Positions 5,816 through 13,844 of a stretch of 22,911 nt of DNA are shown in pieces. The stretch is taken from IMG/VR virus record IMGVR_UViG_3300031951_020399, positions 1-22,911 of that record. One strand, given 5' to 3'. Source of the stretch: a virus. Position 1 is the first letter of the stretch; each line of letters begins with the position of its first letter. Both the position numbers and the translations under genes were made by a program. The notes below the pieces were generated by a model. The model had not been told where the DNA came from. It ran no database searches and saw only the letters and a program-made list of their open reading frames with translations.

Positions 5816-8800
5816 TTGTCTTTAACCAAAAGACCCGATATTGTTTTTACATATCACAAAAACTATGGAGGAGACATAGCGCCGTTCCTCCATCATATCT
5901 CTATAATCAAAGAACCGCTATTTATTAAATTGCACACAAAAAAATCTGTGCTAGGCAACAATAATCAAATCAATTGGAGATATGTGTGCTATCACGACCT
6001 GATAGGATCAGAACAGATAGTAGCACAAAACATTAAAGATATACAAAAATCAAATGCTGGACTTTTATGCAATAGTAACTTTCTATTTGACGCTCAAGAA
6101 CTAGCTCATTCCAACAAAATTAAAAAATTATCTCAAATTTTACACTTAAATTATGATGCCGTGAAAAATAAACCATTCCCAGCAGGCACCATGTTTATGG
6201 GGAAAACACAGATATTCAAAAAATACTTTACTAAAGCTAAAATTAATAAAATACAAAAATTGCTTAAATTAGAATCTGGTAAAGTTAACGAAGATTCGGT
6301 TAGTACATATTGTCATTCTTTGGAAAGAATTTTTGGATATATAATATCTGCATATAAAAAACAAATAATTCATCCACAACACACTGTTGTTAAAGTTATC
6401 AATAAAAAATCTGATACTGGATACTTTGAGCTGATTGTAATGAACAACAATGAATGCTACATTAAAGACTATATAAATACTTATGGTAGGATTTTAGAAA
6501 CTCATGATAAATACATATTGATACAATGGTTGCATTTGGATGGTCCAAATTTTCAAAAATACCAATTTTTAGATGATAATACAATTATTCAAAATGATCA
6601 CTATTACTGGGAACTCTCGTCCAGCACAAATGAAATATTAAAAAATTCTATGCCAGAAGATTTTGATTATATGCAATATCTCAAATACAATCCGGATTTG
6701 ATAGCCGGAGGAGCAATATCAGAACATGCATGTATAATGCACTATGGTTTCTTTGGATATAAAGAAAATAGAATTTATAGTGATTCTGTTATTAGAAACA
6801 AATTACCAATAAATTTTAACCCTAAAATATATAAAATACTTAACTTAGATTTATCTGATTTGTCTGATGAAGAAGCATCTAAGCATTATGTGTTTCATGG
6901 AGTTGCCGAGCATAGAAGATACACTACTAATGTATCAGATGAAAAAATACTTAAAGCATATAATATAACATATGATAAAAAATATGACAAATATAGAAAT
7001 CGCTGTGTTGTATTTATTAACCATGAAACTTCTGCAACTGGCGCTCCTATATTTTTAAAAACCTTTGTTCAAGACATATTAGATAAAAAACTTTTTGAAA
7101 ATGTGGTATTTATAGATGCTCATCCGTCGCAAGATTTTGATCCAATAGACAACTGTTTGTGGCTATATCACTTTAATGACAAGGACAAGCTATACAAAAT
7201 ACTACAGCAATTAAATCCGATACTTATTTATTCAAATTCTACAAATATATATGTAAAAAATATTCATGATATGCAGCCATTTCTACATAAAACCGTATTT
7301 CATTTTCATGAAACTTTTGAGGATTTAAAAAATTTCGTAGATTACTCTAATAAAAATAAGTTTGATGGATTTTTAAGTTTTATAGAAAATAATCAAAAAT
7401 ATTTTCCTGCTCAAGCTATTATTGATGATATTCAATATTATAATAAAACTGATAATATAGAATTATTTCCACCTTACATATCTTCAAAGAAAACTAAAAA
7501 GATATTACAAAATAACAGAGTACAGTCTGGTAAAAACAAAAAAATTACAGTTGGTATGTGTGGTATCATTTCCGAAAGGAAAAACTTTACATTATTTAAA
7601 CATATTGCTGAAAATAATCAAAATATAAATTTTGTTTGGATTGGTGATGATAAAAATACTTTTATAGAGAATAAACCAAAAAATCTACTAATTATTCCTC
7701 AGACAAATAATCCGTATAAAGAATTAAATAAATTAGACTATTTTTTTCTCACTAGCAAAAGCGATCCGTGTCCAATTGTTGTTTTAGAGTCCCTATTATT
7801 GAATAAAAAAATCATAGTCTTGGATAATAATATTAAATACGATCATTCTGATCAAGATCTAGAAAATTATTTAGTTATAAAAAATCATAATAACAATCCT
7901 GACATAATTCTAAAAAAATTCAATCAGCTTAAATTAAATAATCGTAAAAATTCAACTCTTAAAAATCAAAAATATATTTTACACAATTTCAATAAGCCGC
8001 GTATTCTACAAAAACCAGCGCAGAATAAAACTGATAATATCTTGTTGTCTTTTTTTGCTAATACAAACTATGAATTTGATAGTAATTATTTTGTTAACTT
8101 AATCAATCAAAAATTACTTTTTTCAGAAAAAAGAAGTTATAACGTAACAATAGCAATCACAGGTGACGATAAAACACTTATATCAAAAGCTAAAAAAGAA
8201 TTAAGTAAAATTCATTCAGATTGTATATTTATTGATCGTCCTAATGTAGGCAGAGACATTGGGGGATTATTAGATATGTATAAGTTATTAATAGAAAATA
8301 AATCTATTAATAAAAACTCTTACATATTATATATTCATAATAAATATAATTTAATATGGAGAGAAGAATTAGTTAAAATTATGTATAATAATTATTATTA
8401 TAAATATAATACTACAATTAGTAATAATTTCTTCATTGACTGTGACGCCAATGACATGAATCGGCAAAGAATGAAAACTGACAAGATAATGTGTAAAATT
8501 TATAATAAAAATTTTCAATATATTGGTGGAACTATGTTTATTACTCAATTTAATAATCTTAAGCCTTTATATGATAACTATAATTATTTTTATAATAATC
8601 TTACTACAATAGATAAAAATGATACATTTTGGACAAATGCTATGATCAATAAGTCTGTTTTTGACGAAATATACCATTCAACATCTGGTCACTGTTTGTG
8701 CAAACAAATGGATTACTCTTCCAGAGATACCGTAATAAGTAATGGTATTAAAAATTCTATTGAGCTTGAAACAGGCTACAACAAATTAGGCATACAAGAC

Positions 8801-8875
8801 TTACAATACGAGCACGCGTTAGAAAGATATATCGGATATCTAATTAGTCATCAAAAGAAAACTTTAACAGTATAA
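5816..8875 (+). CDS. giant multidomain glycosyltransferase: RgpF-like / GT-B (GT4-like) / RgpF-like
   Basis: From the first standard start (TTG) the product is 1019 residues; the true N-terminus probably lies about 48 codons upstream. Domain order by eye: an N-terminal RgpF-like region with NYGGDIAPFL (residues 16-25), HTKKS (40-44) and a PAGTMFMG segment near 123-128; two copies near residues 282-385 of the short module found between glycan-enzyme domains (YLKYNPDL...HYGFFGYKENR, then a diverged HYVFHGVAEHRR); a GT-B/GT4-like core at about 395-730 with GMCGIISERKN, WIGDD and the acceptor/donor signature DPCPIVVLESLL; and a second RgpF-like domain from about 740 with NVGRDIGGLL, IHNKYN and GGTMFI. 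RgpF proteins act in rhamnan-type surface polysaccharide synthesis. The protein probably builds or alters a host surface glycan or decorates a virion protein. Exact sugars cannot be inferred. A GT2 gene follows two bases downstream. Confidence 0.75.
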   Translation: MSLTKRPDIVFTYHKNYGGDIAPFLHHISIIKEPLFIKLHTKKSVLGNNNQINWRYVCYHDLIGSEQIVAQNIKDIQKSNAGLLCNSNFLFDAQELAHSNKIKKLSQILHLNYDAVKNKPFPAGTMFMGKTQIFKKYFTKAKINKIQKLLKLESGKVNEDSVSTYCHSLERIFGYIISAYKKQIIHPQHTVVKVINKKSDTGYFELIVMNNNECYIKDYINTYGRILETHDKYILIQWLHLDGPNFQKYQFLDDNTIIQNDHYYWELSSSTNEILKNSMPEDFDYMQYLKYNPDLIAGGAISEHACIMHYGFFGYKENRIYSDSVIRNKLPINFNPKIYKILNLDLSDLSDEEASKHYVFHGVAEHRRYTTNVSDEKILKAYNITYDKKYDKYRNRCVVFINHETSATGAPIFLKTFVQDILDKKLFENVVFIDAHPSQDFDPIDNCLWLYHFNDKDKLYKILQQLNPILIYSNSTNIYVKNIHDMQPFLHKTVFHFHETFEDLKNFVDYSNKNKFDGFLSFIENNQKYFPAQAIIDDIQYYNKTDNIELFPPYISSKKTKKILQNNRVQSGKNKKITVGMCGIISERKNFTLFKHIAENNQNINFVWIGDDKNTFIENKPKNLLIIPQTNNPYKELNKLDYFFLTSKSDPCPIVVLESLLLNKKIIVLDNNIKYDHSDQDLENYLVIKNHNNNPDIILKKFNQLKLNNRKNSTLKNQKYILHNFNKPRILQKPAQNKTDNILLSFFANTNYEFDSNYFVNLINQKLLFSEKRSYNVTIAITGDDKTLISKAKKELSKIHSDCIFIDRPNVGRDIGGLLDMYKLLIENKSINKNSYILYIHNKYNLIWREELVKIMYNNYYYKYNTTISNNFFIDCDANDMNRQRMKTDKIMCKIYNKNFQYIGGTMFITQFNNLKPLYDNYNYFYNNLTTIDKNDTFWTNAMINKSVFDEIYHSTSGHCLCKQMDYSSRDTVISNGIKNSIELETGYNKLGIQDLQYEHALERYIGYLISHQKKTLTV

Positions 8876-8877
8876 AC

Positions 8878-9675
8878 ATGAATAAAATAGAAATCATATC
8901 ATGCGTCAAAAATGAAGAAGAATTTATAAGATCATTCATAGAGTATCATAGTCAAATTGCAGATAAAATAACAATCATAGACAATGGCTCTACAGATAAT
9001 ACTTTAAATATAATTAATAAATATTTTAAGAATAAAATAAAACTTATTACATATTTAAATGATTTTGAACATAAGGGACAGATATGTACCAATGTTATGA
9101 AAGAATCAGATTGTGATTTGCTTATACCATTGGATGCCGATGAATTTTTGGTATACGACTATGGGATTAGAGTTGATGATAATCCTAAAATTGTCAAAAA
9201 ATATTTCCAGGATTTGCCCATCACAGGTAATAAATATAAAATAAAAAACGTATACAATCAAATAGGGAAAAGCAATCGTTACTCTTTGGATAAAACATAT
9301 AATTCTAGTAAAATGATTTTTCCCAAAAACGGATTCGTAGAAACAGACTGTGGATTTCATTTTGGGAAAGTAGAACTAGACAGCATCGAGCCAAAAATAA
9401 TCAACTTAGATATATCTCATTTACATTTACATTTTTATTCAAAGGCCAGATGGCTAAAAAGCTGTAATCAAAAACTAAAAGCTAGACTCAAAGAAAAATT
9501 TAATGATTTAAATACTATTGCAGAATTAGCAGGAACAAAACACAAGTCACACCATATAGCAAAGGAAATGATATATTATATTGCAACTAATCGATGGTAT
9601 AATTTAAAACACGATGCTTCCTTTGAAACTCCCTACTTGACTTCTCTTCTCCAAAGAGATATCATACCTCTATGA
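8878..9675 (+). CDS. GT2-type glycosyltransferase (Glyco_tranf_2_4-like), 265 aa
   Basis: The N-terminal half has the GT-A nucleotide-sugar fold signature: EIISCVKNEEEFI, then IIDNGSTDNT (Asp35-Asp40), and the metal-binding DAD in PLDADEF (Asp86-Asp88). The KNE..F...EYH pattern before it fits the Pfam Glyco_tranf_2_4 group. No membrane segments are seen, so it is probably cytosolic. The gene follows the giant RgpF-GT gene with a 2-nt gap and overlaps the dCMP deaminase start by 4 nt (ATGA), so the glycan genes and nucleotide metabolism genes are co-transcribed. It likely works with the upstream enzyme on the same glycan (inference). Confidence 0.85.
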   Translation: MNKIEIISCVKNEEEFIRSFIEYHSQIADKITIIDNGSTDNTLNIINKYFKNKIKLITYLNDFEHKGQICTNVMKESDCDLLIPLDADEFLVYDYGIRVDDNPKIVKKYFQDLPITGNKYKIKNVYNQIGKSNRYSLDKTYNSSKMIFPKNGFVETDCGFHFGKVELDSIEPKIINLDISHLHLHFYSKARWLKSCNQKLKARLKEKFNDLNTIAELAGTKHKSHHIAKEMIYYIATNRWYNLKHDASFETPYLTSLLQRDIIPL

Positions 9676-10139
9676 GACCACTATGGACAGATTATTTTCT
9701 GGGGTTGGCTAAAGTTGTTTCCCAACGAAGCCACGATCTTCAAACACAGCATGGCTGTATAATAACAGATAATAATAATCGTATTTTGGGTGTCGGATAT
9801 AACGGATTTGCAAGAGGACTAGACGACAAACAACTACCAAAAACACGACCAGAAAAGTACCCATGGATGATTCATGCCGAACGAAATGCTTTATCTAATT
9901 GTGTGGTTAGGCCAGATAACGGCATAGCATATGTTACCGGTCAATGCTGTAATGATTGTATTATGGCCTTATGGCAAGAAGGAGTAACTAAGGTTTTTAT
10001 GGCTGATGATCACGGAACAAAATTATTTGACCAAGATGCAAAAAAAAGATTTGATACATTTGTGAATATGAGTGGTATAGAAATTTTTTATATCAAACCA
10101 AATCTTTCTTGGCTCAAAGATCTGTGTGGTGTATTATGA
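9672..10139 (+). CDS. dCMP deaminase (cytidine/deoxycytidylate deaminase family)
   Basis: The enzyme converts dCMP to dUMP, the substrate for dTMP synthesis. The 155-residue protein has the zinc site: HAERNA with His68 and Glu70 (ligand and proton shuttle), and Cys93 and Cys96 in the QCCNDC segment. The N-terminal HGCIITDNNNRILGVGYNGF is typical of phage and bacterial dCMP deaminases. The usual PCxxC is CCNDC here, so the Pro before the first zinc cysteine is replaced by Cys92; the two cysteine ligands themselves are kept. It overlaps the GT2 gene and is followed by a tiny ORF and the ribonucleotide reductase. No thymidylate synthase is visible in the window. Confidence 0.9.
   Translation: MRPLWTDYFLGLAKVVSQRSHDLQTQHGCIITDNNNRILGVGYNGFARGLDDKQLPKTRPEKYPWMIHAERNALSNCVVRPDNGIAYVTGQCCNDCIMALWQEGVTKVFMADDHGTKLFDQDAKKRFDTFVNMSGIEIFYIKPNLSWLKDLCGVL
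10128..10137 (+). promoter_or_regulatory. GGTGTATTAT motif at the end of the dCMP deaminase gene
   Basis: An exact copy of the intergenic motif falls here inside the last codons of the deaminase (Gly-Val-Leu-stop) and is followed by a very AT-rich stretch (TTAATATATTATATATCG). It lies 147 nt upstream of the ribonucleotide reductase ATG and 8 nt before the start of the 45-codon ORF. Because it is coding, the match alone is weak, but its place ahead of a major gene agrees with the other copies. Confidence 0.25.
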
Positions 10140-10273
10140 ATTCATTAATATATTATATATCGTGTGCGATATATTTCTACAACAGGTGGTTTCATGGTAG
10201 CTCGGACACTACAGATTTTTCTTTTCAAACCGCCGTCTTAATAGGCATAATTGTAATTTTAAATAGGAGATAA
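10136..10273 (+). CDS. tiny membrane ORF, 45 aa
   Basis: The 135-nt space before the ribonucleotide reductase is filled by one open frame. Its ATG overlaps the deaminase stop (ATGA), and its TAA ends one base before the next ATG, which is exactly the packing used by neighbouring genes. The peptide has an aromatic N-terminal part (SLIYYISCAIYFYNRW) and a hydrophobic C-terminal segment (TAVLIGIIVIL) ending in NRR. That gives one or two short membrane segments. The AGGAGA for the downstream gene lies in its last codons. No homologue is recognised. The fit at both ends is the main reason to call it. Confidence 0.5.
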   Translation: MNSLIYYISCAIYFYNRWFHGSSDTTDFSFQTAVLIGIIVILNRR

Positions 10274-10274
10274 T

Positions 10275-12464
10275 ATGTCGGCCCTTCAAGAACTTCAGAA
10301 CTATACATTTGTTAGTAAATATGCTCGTTGGATAGAAGATAAGAATCGCAGAGAAACATGGAAAGAGGCTGTTGATCGTGTTAAAAACATGATGCACACA
10401 CAGTATCCTGAAGCAAAAGAAGATATTGATTGGGCATATGATATGATGTATAAGAAGAAGGTTTTAGGAAGCCAAAGAGCCCTCCAATTTGGCGGAGATC
10501 CGATTCTAAAAAGACACGCCAAAATATACAACTGCACAAGTTCGTATTGTGATCGCTTAAGATTTTTTCAAGAATGTTTTTGGTTACTTCTTTGTGGTAG
10601 CGGAACAGGATTTAGTGTTCAAAAGCACCATGTTGCCAAATTACCAACACTAGAACATGACCTTCCAGACAATAATGAAGGAGTAAAGTATGTAATAGAA
10701 GATAGCATTGAAGGTTGGGCTGATGCTTTAGGTGTTCTATTAAGTTCTTACTTTAGCAAACCTATTGAAGAATTTAAAATGTACAAGAACACTTATGTTG
10801 TATTTGACTATTCTAATATTCGATCAAAAGGATCATCTTTAGCGAGCGGTGTTGGCAAAGCTCCAGGATTTGAACCACTACAAAATGGATTAGAAAAAAT
10901 ACGAACATTACTTGATCGTTGCATAGCAAATAACCAAAAGAAGCTTCGTCCAATTGATGCTTATGATATTGTTATGCATAGTAGTGATGCTGTTCTAAGT
11001 GGAGGCGTTAGACGTTCTGCTAGTTTAGCACTATTTAGCCACGACGATGAAGAAATGGCAAAAGCCAAAACTGGCAATTGGTATATTGACAATCCTCAAC
11101 GAGCACGAAGTAATAACTCCGCACTTTTGCTAAAAGAAGAAACAACATTTGAGGAATTTAAAACACTCATGGAGAGTGTTAAAGAGTTTGGTGAGCCAGG
11201 ATTTATATGGAGCGACTCAACAGAGATGACTTTTAATCCTTGCGTAGAAGTTGGTATGTGGCCAGTAGATGAAGAAACTGGTAAAAGCGGATGGCAAGGA
11301 TGCAATTTGTCTACCATTAACTGTTCATCAATTGAAGACGAAGATGACTTTTACGAGAGATGCAGAGCCGCTGCTATAATAGGAACTTTACAAGCTGGTT
11401 TTACCAAATTAGACTATCTAGGAGAAACTAGTTGTCGAATCTTTGAAAGAGAAGCTCTATTAGGAGTATCTCTAACTGGAACAATGGAAAAGCATGACTT
11501 AGTACTTTCTGAAAAGGTTTTACGCAATGGTGCTAAAATTGCTGTAGAGACCAATAAAGATATAGCCAAAAAAATCAAAATCAATCAAGCGGCCAGAGTA
11601 ACTTGTTTAAAACCAGAAGGCACTAGTAGTAGTATGCTTGGTACAAGTTCGGGTATTCATCCGCATCATGCCAAACGATATATTCGCCATGTACAGGCCA
11701 ATGTTTTAGAAGCTCCATATCAACACTTTAAGAAAGTAAATCCACAAGCATGTGTAAAGTCTTCTTGGTCAGCCAATAATACTGACGAAGTTATAAAATT
11801 CCCTATAGAAGTGCCAGATGGTGCTAAATTAAAGAACCAATTACCTGCGGTAGAAATGCTCTCTGTTGTTAAAGACACACAAAAGAATTGGGTTCAAAGC
11901 GGCAAAAACAGATCATTATGTACACAAGATTATTTAAGTCATAATGTGAGTAATACAGTAACCGTTAAGCCAGATGAATGGGATGATGTTACAAAGTATA
12001 TTTATGATAATAGAAAATATTTTGCTGGAATAAGTTTGATTCCTCAAAGTGGAGATAAGGACTACCCACAAGCGCCATTCACTACTGTTTATACCAGCCG
12101 CGAAATTGTTAAAGAGTATGGAGATGCTGCATTGTGGTGCTCAGGACTAATTGAATTAGGACTCAATGCTTTCAATAATAATCTATGGGCAGCATGTGAT
12201 TATGTTAGTATGAATCAAGCCAAAGATAATGATAGTCAGGACAAACTATTGTTCATGACAAAGATGAAAAATTTTGCTGGAAAATATTTTGATAGTGATC
12301 TTAGGCGTTTAACATATTGCATGAAAGATGTTTACAACTGGAAAATCTATTGTGATCTTTATAATAGTTTTAAGAAAGTAGACTATACACAACTTCTAGA
12401 AAATGAAGACAATACTGCTGGGATAGAAGAAATTAGTTGTGCTGGTGGAGCGTGTTTATTATAG
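10275..12464 (+). CDS. nrdJ: class II (adenosylcobalamin-dependent) ribonucleoside-triphosphate reductase, monomeric type
   Basis: The enzyme reduces ribonucleotides to deoxyribonucleotides for phage DNA synthesis, using coenzyme B12 to generate the thiyl radical. The 729-residue length and motifs fit the monomeric Lactobacillus leichmannii RTPR type. Cys87 (YNCTSS) and Cys343 (GCNLSTIN) form the redox pair; Cys323 and Glu325 in NPCVEV are the radical Cys and catalytic Glu; Cys722 and Cys727 in CAGGACLL are the C-terminal shuttle cysteines. LLLCGSGTGFSVQ and LIPQSGDKDYPQAPF are further family landmarks. No intein or intron is present, judging by the normal length. AGGAGA 5 nt before the ATG gives a strong ribosome binding site. 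No R2 subunit or activase gene is needed or seen. The host must supply cobalamin. Confidence 0.93.
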   Translation: MSALQELQNYTFVSKYARWIEDKNRRETWKEAVDRVKNMMHTQYPEAKEDIDWAYDMMYKKKVLGSQRALQFGGDPILKRHAKIYNCTSSYCDRLRFFQECFWLLLCGSGTGFSVQKHHVAKLPTLEHDLPDNNEGVKYVIEDSIEGWADALGVLLSSYFSKPIEEFKMYKNTYVVFDYSNIRSKGSSLASGVGKAPGFEPLQNGLEKIRTLLDRCIANNQKKLRPIDAYDIVMHSSDAVLSGGVRRSASLALFSHDDEEMAKAKTGNWYIDNPQRARSNNSALLLKEETTFEEFKTLMESVKEFGEPGFIWSDSTEMTFNPCVEVGMWPVDEETGKSGWQGCNLSTINCSSIEDEDDFYERCRAAAIIGTLQAGFTKLDYLGETSCRIFEREALLGVSLTGTMEKHDLVLSEKVLRNGAKIAVETNKDIAKKIKINQAARVTCLKPEGTSSSMLGTSSGIHPHHAKRYIRHVQANVLEAPYQHFKKVNPQACVKSSWSANNTDEVIKFPIEVPDGAKLKNQLPAVEMLSVVKDTQKNWVQSGKNRSLCTQDYLSHNVSNTVTVKPDEWDDVTKYIYDNRKYFAGISLIPQSGDKDYPQAPFTTVYTSREIVKEYGDAALWCSGLIELGLNAFNNNLWAACDYVSMNQAKDNDSQDKLLFMTKMKNFAGKYFDSDLRRLTYCMKDVYNWKIYCDLYNSFKKVDYTQLLENEDNTAGIEEISCAGGACLL

Positions 12465-12491
12465 AACAATTTTTAAACTTATACTTATAAA

Positions 12492-12521
12492 GGTGTATTA
12501 TTTGTGTAGTATTTTAATACT
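12492..12521 (+). promoter_or_regulatory. GGTGTATTAT motif (12492-12501) plus small inverted repeat in the gap before phoH
   Basis: The 81-bp gap between the reductase and PhoH holds an exact GGTGTATTAT copy 54 nt before the TTG start. Right after it is AGTATT-TT-AATACT (12508-12521), a 6-bp inverted repeat with a 2-nt centre that could be an operator or a chance AT-rich palindrome. No copy is found in the following 10 kb, so this could be the promoter of the long replication operon. Confidence 0.4.
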
Positions 12522-12545
12522 CCTTATATAAGAAAAGGGCACACA

Positions 12546-13277
12546 TTGAGAAAAACTAATAAAAACTCAAAGAAAAAAGCTAAGGTTATTGATGCGACAA
12601 ATAGTTTGGAACCCAAAGGAGCTGCTTATAGAAATCGATTAAAACCAAGAACTGAAAACCAAAAAGAGTACATAAGGACGATTGCAGAAAATACTATAAC
12701 GTTTTGTCAAGGACTAGCCGGTAGTGGTAAAACACACATCGCTATTGGAATGGCTCTTGAATATCTTTTAGACGAAAAAGTAAAAAAGATTATTATCACA
12801 AGACCAATATTGGAAGCCGGAGAAAAAATGGGATATCTCCCAGGATCAGCAGAAGAAAAATTACATCCTTATCTATTGCCAATATTAGACGAAATCGGAC
12901 ACTTTATAAGTTCGGCCCACTACGCTTCACTCAGATTAAATAATAAGGTTGAGGTAGTACCACTAGGACTTATGAGAGGCCGTAACTTCCATAATGCTTT
13001 TATTGTTGCAGATGAGTGCCAAAATGCATCATATGAGCAACTAAAAATGTTAATAACAAGAACAGGACAGTCTAGTAAAATGGTTTTAACTGGTGACGTT
13101 GCTCAGTCTGATTTGAGTAGACATTTACAGGGTGGTTTTAGCGATATGATATCGGCACTTAATGGAGTTGAGGGCATAGGGTATTCTAAATTGGAAGCCT
13201 CAGATATTGTAAGAAATCCAATTATCTCTAAAATCTTATATAGACTTGATGATTATGAGCAGCAAAGCCGAAAATAG
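12546..13277 (+). CDS. phoH: PhoH-like P-loop ATPase
   Basis: The 243-residue protein has the PhoH ATPase core: Walker A GLAGSGKT (residues 56-63), IITRPILEAGEKMGYLPG, the RGRNFHNAFIVADECQNA Walker B (Asp156-Glu157), and LTGDVAQ. PhoH is very common in phages; proposed roles include RNA handling and phosphate-stress response, but its phage function is unsettled. The start is a TTG, chosen because AAAAGGG lies about 7 nt before it and no ATG follows until well into the protein. It heads a long gene run that leads into recombination and replication. The 3' end overlaps the HNH gene. Confidence 0.92.
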   Translation: MRKTNKNSKKKAKVIDATNSLEPKGAAYRNRLKPRTENQKEYIRTIAENTITFCQGLAGSGKTHIAIGMALEYLLDEKVKKIIITRPILEAGEKMGYLPGSAEEKLHPYLLPILDEIGHFISSAHYASLRLNNKVEVVPLGLMRGRNFHNAFIVADECQNASYEQLKMLITRTGQSSKMVLTGDVAQSDLSRHLQGGFSDMISALNGVEGIGYSKLEASDIVRNPIISKILYRLDDYEQQSRK

Positions 13278-13842
13278 TAAATGCTTATTATTAAATGCCG
13301 ATTATGTTCCGCTAAGAATTATATCTTGGCAGAGAGCCATAGTATGGTCTATTAGGTATGAGAATAATAATAATTATGGTATAGAAATAATATCTTATTA
13401 TAATGACAAGCACATACAAGGAGCAGGAAACAAACAGTATCCAGTTCCAGCTGTGGCCAAAACATTAAGATACTTTAATCTCTATAATCGAAAAATTAAT
13501 TTTTCTAGAAATAATTTATTTATTAGAGATAATTATACTTGTCAATATTGTGGAGTTCAATTTTGTTCTTCTCAATTAACATATGATCATATTATACCCA
13601 AGTGTAGGTTTGATCATGAAAAAAGAAAACAATCAACTAATTGGCAAAATATAGTAACGGCATGTAGACCATGTAATCACAAAAAAGGCAATAGAACACC
13701 AAAAGAAGCTGGTATGACCTTGATTGGAAACCCTATACAGCCCAATTATTCTGTTCAGTACTTGCCATGGTTTGGTGAACTCACTACTATAAGTAATAGT
13801 CCATCATATGAATTATGGAAACCCTTTATTGCTAATATCTAA
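13255..13842 (+). CDS. HNH endonuclease
   Basis: From the ATG at 13255 the product has 195 residues (TTG 13246 and ATG 13249 are in-frame alternatives). It carries a zinc-stabilised HNH core: Cys96-x2-Cys99 (TCQYCG), Asp111-His112 (TYDHIIPK), Asn132 (WQNIVTA), Cys137-x2-Cys140 and Asn141-His142 (CRPCNHKKGN). All key residues are present. Such enzymes nick or cut DNA. Phage copies include homing endonucleases, packaging-associated nucleases and defence/takeover enzymes. It is free-standing, with no intron or intein detected in adjacent genes, and overlaps the end of phoH by 23 nt. Whether it is a mobile homing gene or a fixed phage nuclease is open. Confidence 0.9.
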   Translation: MSSKAENSKCLLLNADYVPLRIISWQRAIVWSIRYENNNNYGIEIISYYNDKHIQGAGNKQYPVPAVAKTLRYFNLYNRKINFSRNNLFIRDNYTCQYCGVQFCSSQLTYDHIIPKCRFDHEKRKQSTNWQNIVTACRPCNHKKGNRTPKEAGMTLIGNPIQPNYSVQYLPWFGELTTISNSPSYELWKPFIANI

Positions 13843-13844
13843 TT

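Noticed and set aside
12508-12521. Inverted repeat AGTATT-TT-AATACT as a rho-independent terminator of the reductase gene
   Set aside because: The stem is six AT pairs with one G-C, lacks a U-tract and lies downstream of the candidate promoter motif; an operator or chance palindrome is more likely.
13255-13842. HNH gene as an intron- or intein-borne homing endonuclease
   Set aside because: The gene is free-standing with normal spacing, and the nearby phoH, recA, dnaB and reductase products all have continuous, normal-length sequences, so no host intron or intein is evident.
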